Assembly: GCF_023347275.1 (NCBI RefSeq)
Contig: NZ_CP094468.1
Coordinates: 1,488,001 to 1,552,000 of the forward strand
Direction: 5' to 3'
Length of the DNA stretch: 64,000 bases
From: Faecalibacterium sp. I3-3-89
GTDB lineage: Bacteria > Bacillota > Clostridia > Oscillospirales > Ruminococcaceae
Shown here in pieces: positions 7,685 through 16,189 of this stretch. The position numbers were made by a program, and so were the translations under genes. The notes beneath the pieces were generated by a model that did not search any database, had not been told where the DNA came from, and saw only the letters and a program-made list of their open reading frames with translations. Numbering within the stretch: position 1 is the first letter of the stretch; each line of letters opens with the position of its first letter.

Positions 7685-9946
7685 TCAAATATCACCGTCC
7701 GAGTGCATATCCACGGCCACAGTAGCCTTAGCGGGCAGTTTTTCCTGCTCGTAGAGGCCGAGGGTCTGGCGGACAAGGTCGCGGAAGCGCCTGTCCGCCC
7801 GGCACTTGATGGTGAGCTTGTAGCGGTAGTTCTCGTTGATCTTTTCGATGTTGCCGGGGGTGGGGCCGAGCACCCGCAGGGGCAGGTCGGGCTGCTGCGC
7901 GGCCTGACGGCCCAGCAGCGCCGCAAAGCGGGCTGCGGCCCGGGCCACCTCGATCTCCTTCGGCCCGGAGAAGCCCACGACGCAGAGGCCGCAGAAGGGC
8001 GGGTAAAGTCCTAACCTGCGGTAGGCGATCTCCTGCTCGAAAAAGGCGTCATAGTCCTGCGCAGCGGCGAGGTTCAGGACGGGGTTGTCAGGGTCGGTGG
8101 TCTGGATGATGGCAAAGCCCGGGTCCTTGGCCCGGCCGGAGCGGCCCACCACCTGCGTGATGAGGCTGAACACCGTCTCGTAGGCCCGGAAACCCTGCGC
8201 GAAGAGGAGCGAGTCGATGCCCAGCACCCCCACAAGGGTCACATCCTCAAAGTCGAGGCCCTTGGCCACCATCTGGGTACCCACCATGATGTCGTACTCG
8301 TGCCGGGCGAACTTCGCCAGCAGCTTTTCGTGGGCGTCCTTAGCGGCGGTGGAGTCCTGATCCATCCGCAGCACCCGGGCCTCGGGGAACAGCTCCGCCA
8401 ATTCCTCCTCGGCCTTCTGGGTGCCGAAGCCCCGGTAGAGCAGCTTTCCGCCGCAGGCGGGGCAGGTCTTGGGGGGCGGGTCCAGCTGGGTGCCGCAGTA
8501 GTGGCAGAGCAGCTTGTGGCCCGCCTTGTGGTAGACCATGGGGACGCTGCACTTGGGGCACTTGAGCACCTCGCGGCAGTCGTCGCACTGAGCCATGGTC
8601 TGATAGCCCCGCCGGTTGAGCAGCAGGATGGTCTGCTTGCCCGCGTCGAGGTTGCGCCGGATGGCGTCCTCCATCGCAAGGCTGATCTCCCGGGGGTTGC
8701 CCGCCGCCAGCTCAGCCCGCATATCCACGATCTTCACGCTGGGCAGCGGGTTGCCGCCGTAGCGCTGGGTGAGCCGGACGAGCTGGGTGCGGCCCTGCCG
8801 GGCCGCGTAGAAGCTCTCGGTGCTGGGGGTGGCGCTGGCGAGGAGGAGGAGCGCCCCATTCTCCGCCGCACGCTGCCGGGCCACCTCGTGGGCGGCATAG
8901 CGGGGCGACGACTCGGAGCGGTAGGTGTGCTCCTGCTCCTCGTCGATGATGATGAGACCGATGTTTTCCAGCGGCGCGAAGATGGCGCTGCGGGTCCCCA
9001 CCACGATGTCTGCACCGCCGTCCTGTATCATCTGCCATTGCAGCAGCCGCTCGGTGTGGTTCAGCGCCGAGTGCTGGACAGCCACCCGCCGCCCGAACTG
9101 GCCCTTCAGCCGGAGGATCATCTGGGGCGTCAGGCTGATCTCCGGCACCAGCACGAGGGCGCGCCGCCCCAGCGCCAGACACCGCTCGATGAGCTTCAGA
9201 AAGACCAGCGTCTTGCCGCTGCCGGTGACACCGTAGAGCAGCGCCGAGTGGGGCGCGGCATCCTCAAGGCCGGGCAGCAGGGCGTCGAAGGCTGCCTGCT
9301 GCTCTGCCGTCAGGCGGATGGGTTCGTTTTTCAGCGGGATAGACGAATACAGGTCGATGGATTTGTTCACCTTGCTGCATTCGACGACGCCCTTGGCGCA
9401 GAGGTTGTCGAGCACTGCCCGGCTGATGCCGTGGGCCTCCATCTCGTTCTGGGTGCGCTCTCCCCCGCCCAGCAGAGCCACCGCCGCCAGCTGCTTGGCC
9501 GTGGGCTTGGGTTTTTGCTGCAAGGTCCCCACCAGCTTATAGCAGTTCTCGGTGTGGCGGGTCAGCTGCTTCTGGAGCACCGGCGTCACGCCGTCCGCCG
9601 CAAGGGCGGGCTTGTACTGTGCGCCGTAGGGGATGACGGCCTTGACGGCCTCGTAGTAGGTGCAGAAGGTGCGCTCTTTCAAAAAATGCACCAGCCGCAG
9701 CAGCTCCGGCGTCAGACAGGCCGAGGCAGGGGCCACGTCGAAGAGGTATTTGAGCTTTGCGTGCTCCGGCTCCTCGTCGCAGGCCAGCACGACCCCCATC
9801 CGGGCCTTGCTGCCCCGCCCGAAGGGGACGAGGACCATGCTGCCGAGGCGGACGGCCTCCTGCTGGTCGGGCATGACGGCGTAAGTGTAGAGTTTGTCGA
9901 AGTGAAAGGTCGCGTTGCTCACGGCAACGCCTACCGTTTTTGGCAT
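7685..9946 (-). CDS. priA: Primosomal protein N' (PriA helicase)
   Basis: Superfamily 2 DNA helicase that restarts stalled replication forks. The 753-aa protein has an N-terminal DNA-binding region (1-about 200) and Walker A GVTGSGKT. The DEAH-like box reads DEEQEH. A cysteine-rich zinc region follows, with CDDCREVLKCPKC and later CHYCG and CPACGG pairs. The C-terminal helicase lobe contains the GTQMVAKGLDFEDVTLV motif. It follows gmk by 18 bp in the housekeeping operon, the order found in many Firmicutes. Confidence 0.96.
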   Translation of the reverse strand: MPKTVGVAVSNATFHFDKLYTYAVMPDQQEAVRLGSMVLVPFGRGSKARMGVVLACDEEPEHAKLKYLFDVAPASACLTPELLRLVHFLKERTFCTYYEAVKAVIPYGAQYKPALAADGVTPVLQKQLTRHTENCYKLVGTLQQKPKPTAKQLAAVALLGGGERTQNEMEAHGISRAVLDNLCAKGVVECSKVNKSIDLYSSIPLKNEPIRLTAEQQAAFDALLPGLEDAAPHSALLYGVTGSGKTLVFLKLIERCLALGRRALVLVPEISLTPQMILRLKGQFGRRVAVQHSALNHTERLLQWQMIQDGGADIVVGTRSAIFAPLENIGLIIIDEEQEHTYRSESSPRYAAHEVARQRAAENGALLLLASATPSTESFYAARQGRTQLVRLTQRYGGNPLPSVKIVDMRAELAAGNPREISLAMEDAIRRNLDAGKQTILLLNRRGYQTMAQCDDCREVLKCPKCSVPMVYHKAGHKLLCHYCGTQLDPPPKTCPACGGKLLYRGFGTQKAEEELAELFPEARVLRMDQDSTAAKDAHEKLLAKFARHEYDIMVGTQMVAKGLDFEDVTLVGVLGIDSLLFAQGFRAYETVFSLITQVVGRSGRAKDPGFAIIQTTDPDNPVLNLAAAQDYDAFFEQEIAYRRLGLYPPFCGLCVVGFSGPKEIEVARAAARFAALLGRQAAQQPDLPLRVLGPTPGNIEKINENYRYKLTIKCRADRRFRDLVRQTLGLYEQEKLPAKATVAVDMHSDGDI

Positions 9947-9964
9947 TCGCGGCTCCTTGAATTG

Positions 9965-10537
9965 TTATTTGTCGAGGCCTGCCCGCTCCCGGATGATGCC
10001 GTAGAGCTTCTCGGCGCAGGCATCCACCTCGTCGTTCACGAGGGTGAGGGTGAACTTATCCTGCTCTGCCAGCTCTTTTTTCGCCGTGTCGAGGCGCTCG
10101 AGGATGCTTGCCTCCGTCTCGGTGCCGCGGCCCCGCAGACGGCGCTCCAGCTCCTCCACAGACGGCGGCAGCAGGAAGATGGTGGTCGCGCCCGGGAACA
10201 TCCGGCGGATGTTGGCCGCGCCGTGGACGTCGATGACCAGCACCACCAGCTTGCCCGCCTCGAGGCGCTTATCCACCTCTTCGCGGAGGGTGCCGTAGTA
10301 GTTGCCGTTGTAGAAGTTGTGCTCCACCACCTGATCGGTGTCGATGAGCTGCCGGAACTGCTCTACGCTGCGGTAGTAGTAGTCCACGCCCTCCTGCTCC
10401 CCGGGGCGGGGTGCACGGGTGGTGGCGGAAACGGTCTTTTCGATCTCGGGGTGGGCCGTGCGCAGGGCTTTGACCACACTGTCCTTGCCCGTGCCGGCGG
10501 CACCGGAGACGACAAACAGGTACTTTTCGTTTTCCAT
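9965..10537 (-). CDS. gmk: Guanylate kinase
   Basis: Converts GMP to GDP with ATP. The P-loop SGAAGTGKDSVV lies at residues 11-22. The GMP-binding region TTRAPRPGEQEGVDYYYRS is typical, as is VIDVHGA further on. At 190 aa it is standard length. It begins 3 bp after the remA-like stop, as in the yicC-remA-gmk cluster of many Gram-positives. Confidence 0.96.
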   Translation of the reverse strand: MENEKYLFVVSGAAGTGKDSVVKALRTAHPEIEKTVSATTRAPRPGEQEGVDYYYRSVEQFRQLIDTDQVVEHNFYNGNYYGTLREEVDKRLEAGKLVVLVIDVHGAANIRRMFPGATTIFLLPPSVEELERRLRGRGTETEASILERLDTAKKELAEQDKFTLTLVNDEVDACAEKLYGIIRERAGLDK

Positions 10538-10540
10538 TTT

Positions 10541-10807
10541 TTACTGCTCCTCTTCTGTCGTTTTCCCTTCCGGCTGGCCCGCTGCGCGGCCTGCCACCGT
10601 CTCGGGCGTCAGGGCCGAAAGGACTACATGGTCGGAGTCCATGACGAGCACGGCCCGGGTGCTGCGGCCATAGGATGCATCAATGAGCATCCCCCGCTCC
10701 CGCGCCTCCTTCACCAGACGCTTGACCGGCGCGGAGTCGGGGCTGACCACAGCCACCACCCGCCCGGCACTGACCAGATTGCCAAAGCCGATGTTGATGA
10801 GCTTCAT
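10541..10807 (-). CDS. remA: RemA-family extracellular matrix regulator (DUF370)
   Basis: Small DNA-binding protein family. RemA of B. subtilis activates matrix and osmoprotection genes. The product begins [12 protein letters not shown] and has the [13 protein letters not shown] stretch that is near-invariant in the family. At 88 aa it has the normal size. It lies between yicC and gmk, its conserved location. Matrix control itself is not shown for this organism, so the name rests on family and context. Confidence 0.9.
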   Translation of the reverse strand: MKLINIGFGNLVSAGRVVAVVSPDSAPVKRLVKEARERGMLIDASYGRSTRAVLVMDSDHVVLSALTPETVAGRAAGQPEGKTTEEEQ

Positions 10808-10828
10808 CTGAACTCCTCCGTATTCTGG

Positions 10829-11707
10829 TTACTCCAGATTCTGGATCTGTTCGCGGATCTTTTCGATCTCCGCCTTCATATCCACCACGATGCGGGTGAT
10901 GTCGAGATCCTGACACTTGGAGCCGATGGTGTTGGTCTCACGGTTCAGCTCCTGCGTCAGGAAGTCCAGCTTCCGGCCCACCGGCTCGTCCAGCTCCAGA
11001 ATGGAGCGGTACTGGGCGATGTGGCTGCGCAGCCGGACGGTCTCCTCGTCCACGGCGGTCTTGTCGCCAAAGATGGCGGCCTCGGTCAGGACGCGGGCGT
11101 CGTCGATGTTCCGGTCCTCCAGAATGGTCTTGAGCTTCTCGTAAAGGCGGTTGGTGTAGGCCTCCACCCGGCCTGCGCTCAGGGTCTCCACCTTCCCCAC
11201 GCACTCCTCGAGGAAGCTAAGGCGGCTCTCCACATCGGCCTTCATCTTTGCGCCCTCGGCGGCACGCATGGCGATGAAATTGTCTAGTGCCTGCGCCGTC
11301 ACGGCGGAGACATCCGCCCAGAGCTGCTCCTCGTCCACGTCGGCGTGGCGGGTGGCCAGCACGTCAGGGAAGCGGGCCAAGCCCGAGGTCGTGATGTCGT
11401 TTTTGATGCGCAGCTCTTCCGAAATACTGCGCAGGGCCTGCTGATAGCTGCGGGCCAGCTCCATGTTCACGGTGACGACGGCGTCGGCAGCCTCCACGTT
11501 CTGGACGGTCATGCTCAGCTCGACCTTGCCGCGGGAGACCCGCTCGTTGAGCTGCTTTTTCAGGCGGCTGTCCATGTAGTTGCAGCTGCGGGGAATGCGG
11601 GAAGAATACTCGAAATACCGGGAGTTGACGCTGCGCAGCTCGACCGCGATCTCGCGGCCATTGCACACAGCAGTCCCCCGGCCAAAACCGGTCATGCTCA
11701 GGATCAT
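10829..11707 (-). CDS. yicC: YicC-family endoribonuclease/stress-induced protein
   Basis: Conserved RNase family; E. coli YicC takes part in RNA turnover. The N-terminus MILSMTGFGRG matches the family signature, and the C-terminal part (DUF1732) ends in GSKCQDLDITRIVVDMKAEI. At 292 aa it is full length. It is the first gene of the eleven-gene leftward operon. A sigma-A type promoter lies at 11812-11840 and an inverted repeat lies in the leader. A weak GAGGGA lies about 11 nt before the ATG. Confidence 0.93.
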   Translation of the reverse strand: MILSMTGFGRGTAVCNGREIAVELRSVNSRYFEYSSRIPRSCNYMDSRLKKQLNERVSRGKVELSMTVQNVEAADAVVTVNMELARSYQQALRSISEELRIKNDITTSGLARFPDVLATRHADVDEEQLWADVSAVTAQALDNFIAMRAAEGAKMKADVESRLSFLEECVGKVETLSAGRVEAYTNRLYEKLKTILEDRNIDDARVLTEAAIFGDKTAVDEETVRLRSHIAQYRSILELDEPVGRKLDFLTQELNRETNTIGSKCQDLDITRIVVDMKAEIEKIREQIQNLE

Positions 11708-11759
11708 ATGCGGTACGTTCCCTCTCTTTTTATGGGTGGATATGCGGACAGATCACGGT

Positions 11760-11805
11760 ATATGTATCCGCGTTTGGGTACACAAGCCCATGTTACGATA
11801 CATAT
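11760..11805. repeat. Inverted repeat in yicC leader
   Basis: Arms ATATGTATC (11760-11768) and GATACATAT (11797-11805) are perfect 9-bp complements. Inside them TGGG (11775-11778) can pair with CCCA (11787-11790). It lies between the promoter at 11812-11840 and the yicC start, so it would form a hairpin in the mRNA leader or a protein site just downstream of +1. No U-run follows, so it is not a simple terminator. Confidence 0.6.
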
Positions 11806-11811
11806 GTTATT

Positions 11812-11840
11812 ATTCTACTCTGATAGCCGCTTTTTTGCAA
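11812..11840 (-). promoter_or_regulatory. Sigma-A-type promoter for yicC-...-rsgA operon
   Basis: On the minus strand, TTGCAA (11835-11840) and TAGAAT (11812-11817) are separated by exactly 17 nt. It points at yicC, about 105 nt downstream, and no other promoter of similar quality was seen within the operon. Confidence 0.65.
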
Positions 11841-11865
11841 GCCGGGAAGATAAAAAAGTGGACGC

Positions 11866-11897
11866 AAAAAGCCCCCCGCAGCACTGCGAGGGGCTTG
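11866..11897 (-). terminator. Rho-independent terminator after the 5S-like subunit gene
   Basis: Minus-strand hairpin AGCCCCTCGCAGTGCTGCGGGGGGCT followed by a T-run, about 20 nt after the stop at 11916. It closes the three-gene biotin operon and separates it from the yicC promoter. Confidence 0.8.
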
Positions 11898-11915
11898 GGT
11901 GCTTATGCTGTTTTA

Positions 11916-13328
11916 TCAGACGGGATGAGACTTATTTGCAAAATCTGCATGGTCTGCATCCACGCCCTGTGCCTTGGCATTGCGCTTCTCAAAGAACTTG
12001 GGAGCGACCTGCGGGAACATGGCGTAGGTCAGTACGTCCTCTTCCTGCGTAGCCCACTTTGCAGCCTCAGCCTTCAGCTTGTCCATCTCAGGTGCGAGGG
12101 TGTCAGCAAAGCGGCAGGTGATGGGCTTCTCGTCGCCGAGGATCTTCTTGGTGAACTCGGGGCTGATGGGAGCCGGAGTCTTGCCGTAGTCGCCGTGGAC
12201 GAGGCCCTTGAACTCCTTGGTGACCATCTTGTAGCGCTCGCCGAGGATGACGTTGAAGACAGCCTGCGTGCCGACGATCTGGCTGGTGGGAGTGACCAGC
12301 GGAGGATAGCCTGCATCCTCGCGGACGCGGGGGATCTCAGCCAGCACTTCGTCCAGCTTGTCTTCCTTGCCGGCATCCTTCAGCTGCTTGAGCATGTTGG
12401 AGAACATACCGCCCGGCACCTGATACAGCAGGGTGTTTGCGTCCACGCCCAGAGACTTGGGGCTGATCTGGCCGTTGGCGATGTACTTCTCGCGCAGCTT
12501 TGCGAAATATGCACGGACGACATTCAGCTGCTTGAGGTCGAGGCCGGTGTCATAATCGGTGCCCTGCAGGGCGGCGACGAGGCTCTCGGTGGCCATGTGG
12601 CTGGTGCCGCCGCTCAGGGGGCTCATGGCGGTATCCACGATGTCCGCGCCTGCCTCGATGCCCTTCAGCAGGGACATGGAAGCCAGACCGGCGGTGTAGT
12701 GGCTGTGGATGTCCACAGGGATGGACAGGGTGTTTTTCAGCTCCTTGACCAGCTCATAGCTGGTGTAGGGGGTCAGCAGACCGGCCATATCCTTGATGCA
12801 GATGGAGTTTGCGCCCATCTCCTCGAGGGTCTTGGCGTACTTGACGTAGTACTCGTTGTTGTGGACGGGGCTGAGGGTGTAGCTGATGCAGCCCTGAACG
12901 TGTGCGCCCTCGTTGTTGGCGGCCTTGATGGCAGTCTGCAGGTTGCGGGCATCGTTCAGTGCATCGAAGATGCGGATGACGTCGATGCCGTTTGCGACGG
13001 ACTTCTTGACGAAGTACTCGACGGCGTCGTCCGCGTAGGGGCGGTAGCCCAGCATATTCTGGCCGCGGAACAGCATCTGCAGCTTCTGGTGGGGCAGCTC
13101 CTTGCGCAGGATGCGCAGACGCTCCCACGGATCCTCATCGAGGAAGCGGATGCAGCTGTCGAAGGTCGCACCGCCCCAGCACTCGACGGAGAAGTAAGGG
13201 ATCTTGTCCATTTCGGGCAGGATGGGACGCATCTCGTCCATCGTCATACGGGTGGCCAGCAGAGACTGGTGGGCATCGCGCAGGACGACTTCCGTGATCT
13301 TGATGGGCTTTTTAGCCATTGTTGTCAC
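11916..13328 (-). CDS. Biotin-dependent carboxyltransferase, oxaloacetate decarboxylase alpha / transcarboxylase 5S type
   Basis: TIM-barrel carboxyltransferase of the OadA / pyruvate carboxylase B / transcarboxylase 5S family. It moves CO2 between biotin and pyruvate/oxaloacetate. The 470-aa protein starts ITEVVLRDAHQSLLATRM, the family active-site entry with the metal-binding Asp. It also has VECWGGATFD near residue 60 and the metal-binding HSHYT near residue 210. Like 5S, it ends after the conserved C-terminal domain and lacks a fused biotin domain; biotin is on the separate protein encoded just upstream. No oadB/oadG pump gene or biotin carboxylase gene is nearby. Confidence 0.9.
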   Translation of the reverse strand: MTTMAKKPIKITEVVLRDAHQSLLATRMTMDEMRPILPEMDKIPYFSVECWGGATFDSCIRFLDEDPWERLRILRKELPHQKLQMLFRGQNMLGYRPYADDAVEYFVKKSVANGIDVIRIFDALNDARNLQTAIKAANNEGAHVQGCISYTLSPVHNNEYYVKYAKTLEEMGANSICIKDMAGLLTPYTSYELVKELKNTLSIPVDIHSHYTAGLASMSLLKGIEAGADIVDTAMSPLSGGTSHMATESLVAALQGTDYDTGLDLKQLNVVRAYFAKLREKYIANGQISPKSLGVDANTLLYQVPGGMFSNMLKQLKDAGKEDKLDEVLAEIPRVREDAGYPPLVTPTSQIVGTQAVFNVILGERYKMVTKEFKGLVHGDYGKTPAPISPEFTKKILGDEKPITCRFADTLAPEMDKLKAEAAKWATQEEDVLTYAMFPQVAPKFFEKRNAKAQGVDADHADFANKSHPV

Positions 13329-13335
13329 CTCTCTC

Positions 13336-13719
13336 TTAGTTCATGGAAACCAGAGTGTCACCGGAGTTGACGGTGTCGCCCTTATGCACGTTGATGGAAG
13401 CAACGGTGCCATCCTGAGGAGCAACGATCTCGTTCTCCATCTTCATGGCCTCGAGGATGACCAGCACATCGCCAGCCTTGACGGAAGCGCCGGCAGCGAC
13501 CTTGACGTCCAGAATGTTGCCGGGCATCGGAGCCTTGACCTCAACAGCGCCTGCGGCAGCAGGAGCAGCGGGTGCGGCGGGAGCAGCAGCGGCGGCAGGA
13601 GCCGGAGCGGCCTTGGGTGCGGGTGCAGCAGCAGGAGCCACGGGAGCAGCGCCGGCAGCGGTCTCCTCGACAGAGACGCTGTAAGCAACGCCATTGACGG
13701 AAATGTTGTAGTACTTCAT
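13336..13719 (-). CDS. Biotin carboxyl carrier protein (1.3S-like)
   Basis: Swinging-arm biotin protein of 127 aa. The N-terminus KYYNISVNGVAYSVSVEE resembles the 1.3S and OadA tail start. An Ala/Pro-rich flexible linker follows (about residues 22-60), then a lipoyl/biotinyl domain with the biotinylation motif EAMKMENE; the central Lys is modified. The gene lies 7 bp upstream of the 5S-like gene and 50 bp downstream of the 12S-like gene, so it very likely serves both. Confidence 0.93.
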   Translation of the reverse strand: MKYYNISVNGVAYSVSVEETAAGAAPVAPAAAPAPKAAPAPAAAAAPAAPAAPAAAGAVEVKAPMPGNILDVKVAAGASVKAGDVLVILEAMKMENEIVAPQDGTVASINVHKGDTVNSGDTLVSMN

Positions 13720-13769
13720 GGAAGAATCCTCCTGAAAAATCCAAATCGATTCGTTAGATGTACGTTTTC

Positions 13770-15089
13770 TTACAGAGCCATGTTGCCGTGCTTCTTGGGC
13801 AGACGGGCAGCACGCTTGGTGCTCAGCAGCTCGAAAGCAGCCACGACGCTTGCGCGGGCGTTGGCGGCCTCGCAGGTCATGTCAGCAGCGCCTGCGGCCA
13901 CAGCAGCGTCTGCGCTGCAGACCTCAGCCACATAGGCAGCAGCCTTGGCCTTGGTGGCGGCGACGATGTTGTCGGAGGCGTCGATCTCGTCCTTGTACAG
14001 CACGGAGACGGCTGCGGAAGGCTCGAGGGCGCTGACGGTGCAGCCCTTGACGGCGATCTTCAGGTCGGCTGCGGCCAGTGCGGTGTACACAGGGCCGACG
14101 GCCTTACCGGCGATCAGCGCGACCTTGGCGGTGGTAGCATCGGCATAGGTCGCAGCCAGACGGGCAGCCTCACGGATGCCGCCGGCGATGTCATCGGTGG
14201 TGCTGGGCACGAAGCCCTCCGTGTTCACGATGGTCAGCACCGGGACGCTGAATGCGTCGCACAGGCGGACAAAACGGGAAGCCTTGGCCACGCAGTTGTG
14301 GCACAGCTGCTTGCCGGTGGACACGACGCCCACAGCGTTGCCGCCGATGGTGGCAAAGGCGGTGTAGACGCTCTTGCCGAAGCCGGCGTACATCTCCACA
14401 GCGCTGTCCTTATCGATGAGGGCAGCAGCGGCCTTTGCAGGCTCGGCATTTGCAGCCAGAACAGCGGTAGGCTGCTCGAACTCGAAGATGGCGGGGCCGG
14501 TCAGGTTGTTGGCAGGCAGCAGACCCACGATGTGGGCGGCCTTCTCCGCAGCCTCAGCAGCGTCAGCGGCCACGATGGCGGCCACGCCTGCCTTTGCGGC
14601 AGCAGCAGCAGAGCCGGCATCAGCCACCTTGTCACCCTTGGCAGCGGCGGTGAAGGGAGCGGTGAAGAACAGCTCTGCGCCCTCTGCCATGATGCAGACG
14701 TCTGCGTTGGCAGCGCTCAGGGCGCTGGTGCCGCCGCAAACGCCCAGAACGACGGCCACCTGAGGCACGACGCCGGACACCTTGGCGATGGTGGCGTTGA
14801 GCTTGGCGGAAGCGTTCAGAACGTCCAGACCCTCAGCCAGCTTTGCGCCGACGGAGTCGTAGAAGGTGACGACCGGGCAGCCCGTCTGGGCAGCCAGCTC
14901 AAGGACCTTGATGTTCTTTTCAACGTCCTTGACCGAAACAGCCTCGCCGTTCTGGAAGACGGCGTAAGCCTGCTGACCTGCAGCATAGCCGCTGGCAGCG
15001 CTCACCGCGCCGTCCGCAAACAGAGCGGTGTATTCCCCGTCATCAAAAAACTTGGCGAGGATTTCTCCTTTGGTACTCTTTGAAGCCAT
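13770..15089 (-). CDS. Divergent acyl-CoA carboxyltransferase (transcarboxylase 12S / MmdA / PccB-like)
   Basis: Crotonase-fold carboxyltransferase with two repeated domains. The N-terminal half shows TGCPVVTFYDSVGAKLAEG and SGVVPQVAVVLGVCGG; the C-terminal half shows SRFVRLCDAFSVPVLTIVN. These align by eye with PccB/12S, but the protein is short (439 aa against about 510-520), very Ala-rich, and lacks the usual N-terminal region. The substrate CoA ester cannot be told from sequence. It is first in the operon, behind a promoter at 15134-15162 and with an AGGAGGT Shine-Dalgarno. Confidence 0.78.
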   Translation of the reverse strand: MASKSTKGEILAKFFDDGEYTALFADGAVSAASGYAAGQQAYAVFQNGEAVSVKDVEKNIKVLELAAQTGCPVVTFYDSVGAKLAEGLDVLNASAKLNATIAKVSGVVPQVAVVLGVCGGTSALSAANADVCIMAEGAELFFTAPFTAAAKGDKVADAGSAAAAAKAGVAAIVAADAAEAAEKAAHIVGLLPANNLTGPAIFEFEQPTAVLAANAEPAKAAAALIDKDSAVEMYAGFGKSVYTAFATIGGNAVGVVSTGKQLCHNCVAKASRFVRLCDAFSVPVLTIVNTEGFVPSTTDDIAGGIREAARLAATYADATTAKVALIAGKAVGPVYTALAAADLKIAVKGCTVSALEPSAAVSVLYKDEIDASDNIVAATKAKAAAYVAEVCSADAAVAAGAADMTCEAANARASVVAAFELLSTKRAARLPKKHGNMAL

Positions 15090-15133
15090 GGTAAGACCTC
15101 CTGCTTATCTGTGTGAGTTTCAAAATTAGGTAT

Positions 15134-15162
15134 ATTATACCCGATTTCCCCAAGATTCTCAA
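15134..15162 (-). promoter_or_regulatory. Sigma-A-type promoter for the transcarboxylase-like operon
   Basis: Minus-strand TTGAGA (15157-15162) and TATAAT (15134-15139) with a 17-nt spacer, about 45 nt before the 12S-like start. Consensus -10, so strong constitutive expression is plausible. Confidence 0.8.
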
Positions 15163-15247
15163 GCCTTGTTCCATTCCTTTTTTTCAGAGAATGTCACAAG
15201 TTTGGCAAAAAGAGAGGAAATATCGGACACATTGCCCAGAAGCCGCT

Positions 15248-16084
15248 TTACTTGCGCTTTTTGCCGACGGCGGCTTTGTTCCCGCCCACCGGGCCGCAGG
15301 GGCGGCGGGCCGCTGCCTTGGACTGCAGCGCTGCCGAGCGGGTCTGTGCACGGCCCTTGGCCGCAGCGGCACGCAGGCCGTTCACCTCTGCCTTGGTCAG
15401 CTCACGGTACTTGCCGGGCTGAAGCATCCCCAGCTTGACGACGCCCTCGGCGTTCCGCTTCAGGCGGATGACCTCGAGGCCCACTGCCTCGCACATCCGG
15501 CGGATCTCGCGGTTCTTGCCCTCTTTCAGGGTCATCTCCATGACGGTGCGCCCCGGCTCGTCGGTGACGACATTGATGGCGCAGGGCATGGTCTTGGTGC
15601 CGTCATCCAGCACGACGCCGGAGCTGAGCTTCAGGATCTGGCTCTCGTCGGCCCGGGGCTGGACGGTGACGCGGTACAGCTTGGAGATGCCGCCCGACGG
15701 ATGGGTGACGGCCTGTGCGAATGCGCCGTCGTTGGTCATCAGCAGCAGGCCCTCGCTGTCCTTGTCGAGACGGCCCACGGGGTACAGGCGGGCCGGGATG
15801 TCCGTCACGAGGTCCATGACCGTCTTGCGGCCCAGCTCGTCGCTGGCGGTGGTGACATAGCCGCGGGGCTTGTACAGGGCCAGATAGTACATCTGCTGGT
15901 TCTTCTGGATATAAATGCGCTCGTCGTCCACGTGGAGGACGTCGCGGTTGGGGTCCATCTTGTCGCCCACCTTCACGGGGTGGCCGTTGACCTTTACGCG
16001 GCCCTCCGCAATGATCTGCTCGGCGGCGCGGCGGGAGCACAGGCCCTGCTCACTCATGATCTTCTGGATGCGTTCTTCTGCCAT
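15248..16084 (-). CDS. rluB: 23S rRNA pseudouridine synthase, RluB/RsuA family
   Basis: Isomerises uridine to pseudouridine in rRNA. An N-terminal S4 RNA-binding domain begins RIQKIMSEQGLCSRRAAE. The catalytic Asp lies in YPVGRLDKDSEGLLLMTND near residue 105. The C-terminal tail is basic and rich in Ala/Arg/Lys. At 278 aa it fits the family. It sits in the scpA-scpB-ytfJ-rluB type cluster, where rluB usually appears in Firmicutes. RluB versus RsuA specificity is assigned from this context. Confidence 0.92.
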   Translation of the reverse strand: MAEERIQKIMSEQGLCSRRAAEQIIAEGRVKVNGHPVKVGDKMDPNRDVLHVDDERIYIQKNQQMYYLALYKPRGYVTTASDELGRKTVMDLVTDIPARLYPVGRLDKDSEGLLLMTNDGAFAQAVTHPSGGISKLYRVTVQPRADESQILKLSSGVVLDDGTKTMPCAINVVTDEPGRTVMEMTLKEGKNREIRRMCEAVGLEVIRLKRNAEGVVKLGMLQPGKYRELTKAEVNGLRAAAAKGRAQTRSAALQSKAAARRPCGPVGGNKAAVGKKRK

Positions 16085-16189
16085 AATAAAATCTCCTTGT
16101 GCGCCTCCCGGCGCTCAAATAGGGCTGCTTGGGCAGCCTCAGTTCAGTCACTGCGGCCCGGGCGGGCCGCAGGTACGGCGTAGATGGGT

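Noticed and set aside
8300..11287. A 995-codon open frame on the plus strand across priA, gmk and yicC.
   Set aside because: It runs antisense to four recognised genes, has a His/Arg/Leu-rich composition without domains, and arises from high GC codon bias on the other strand.
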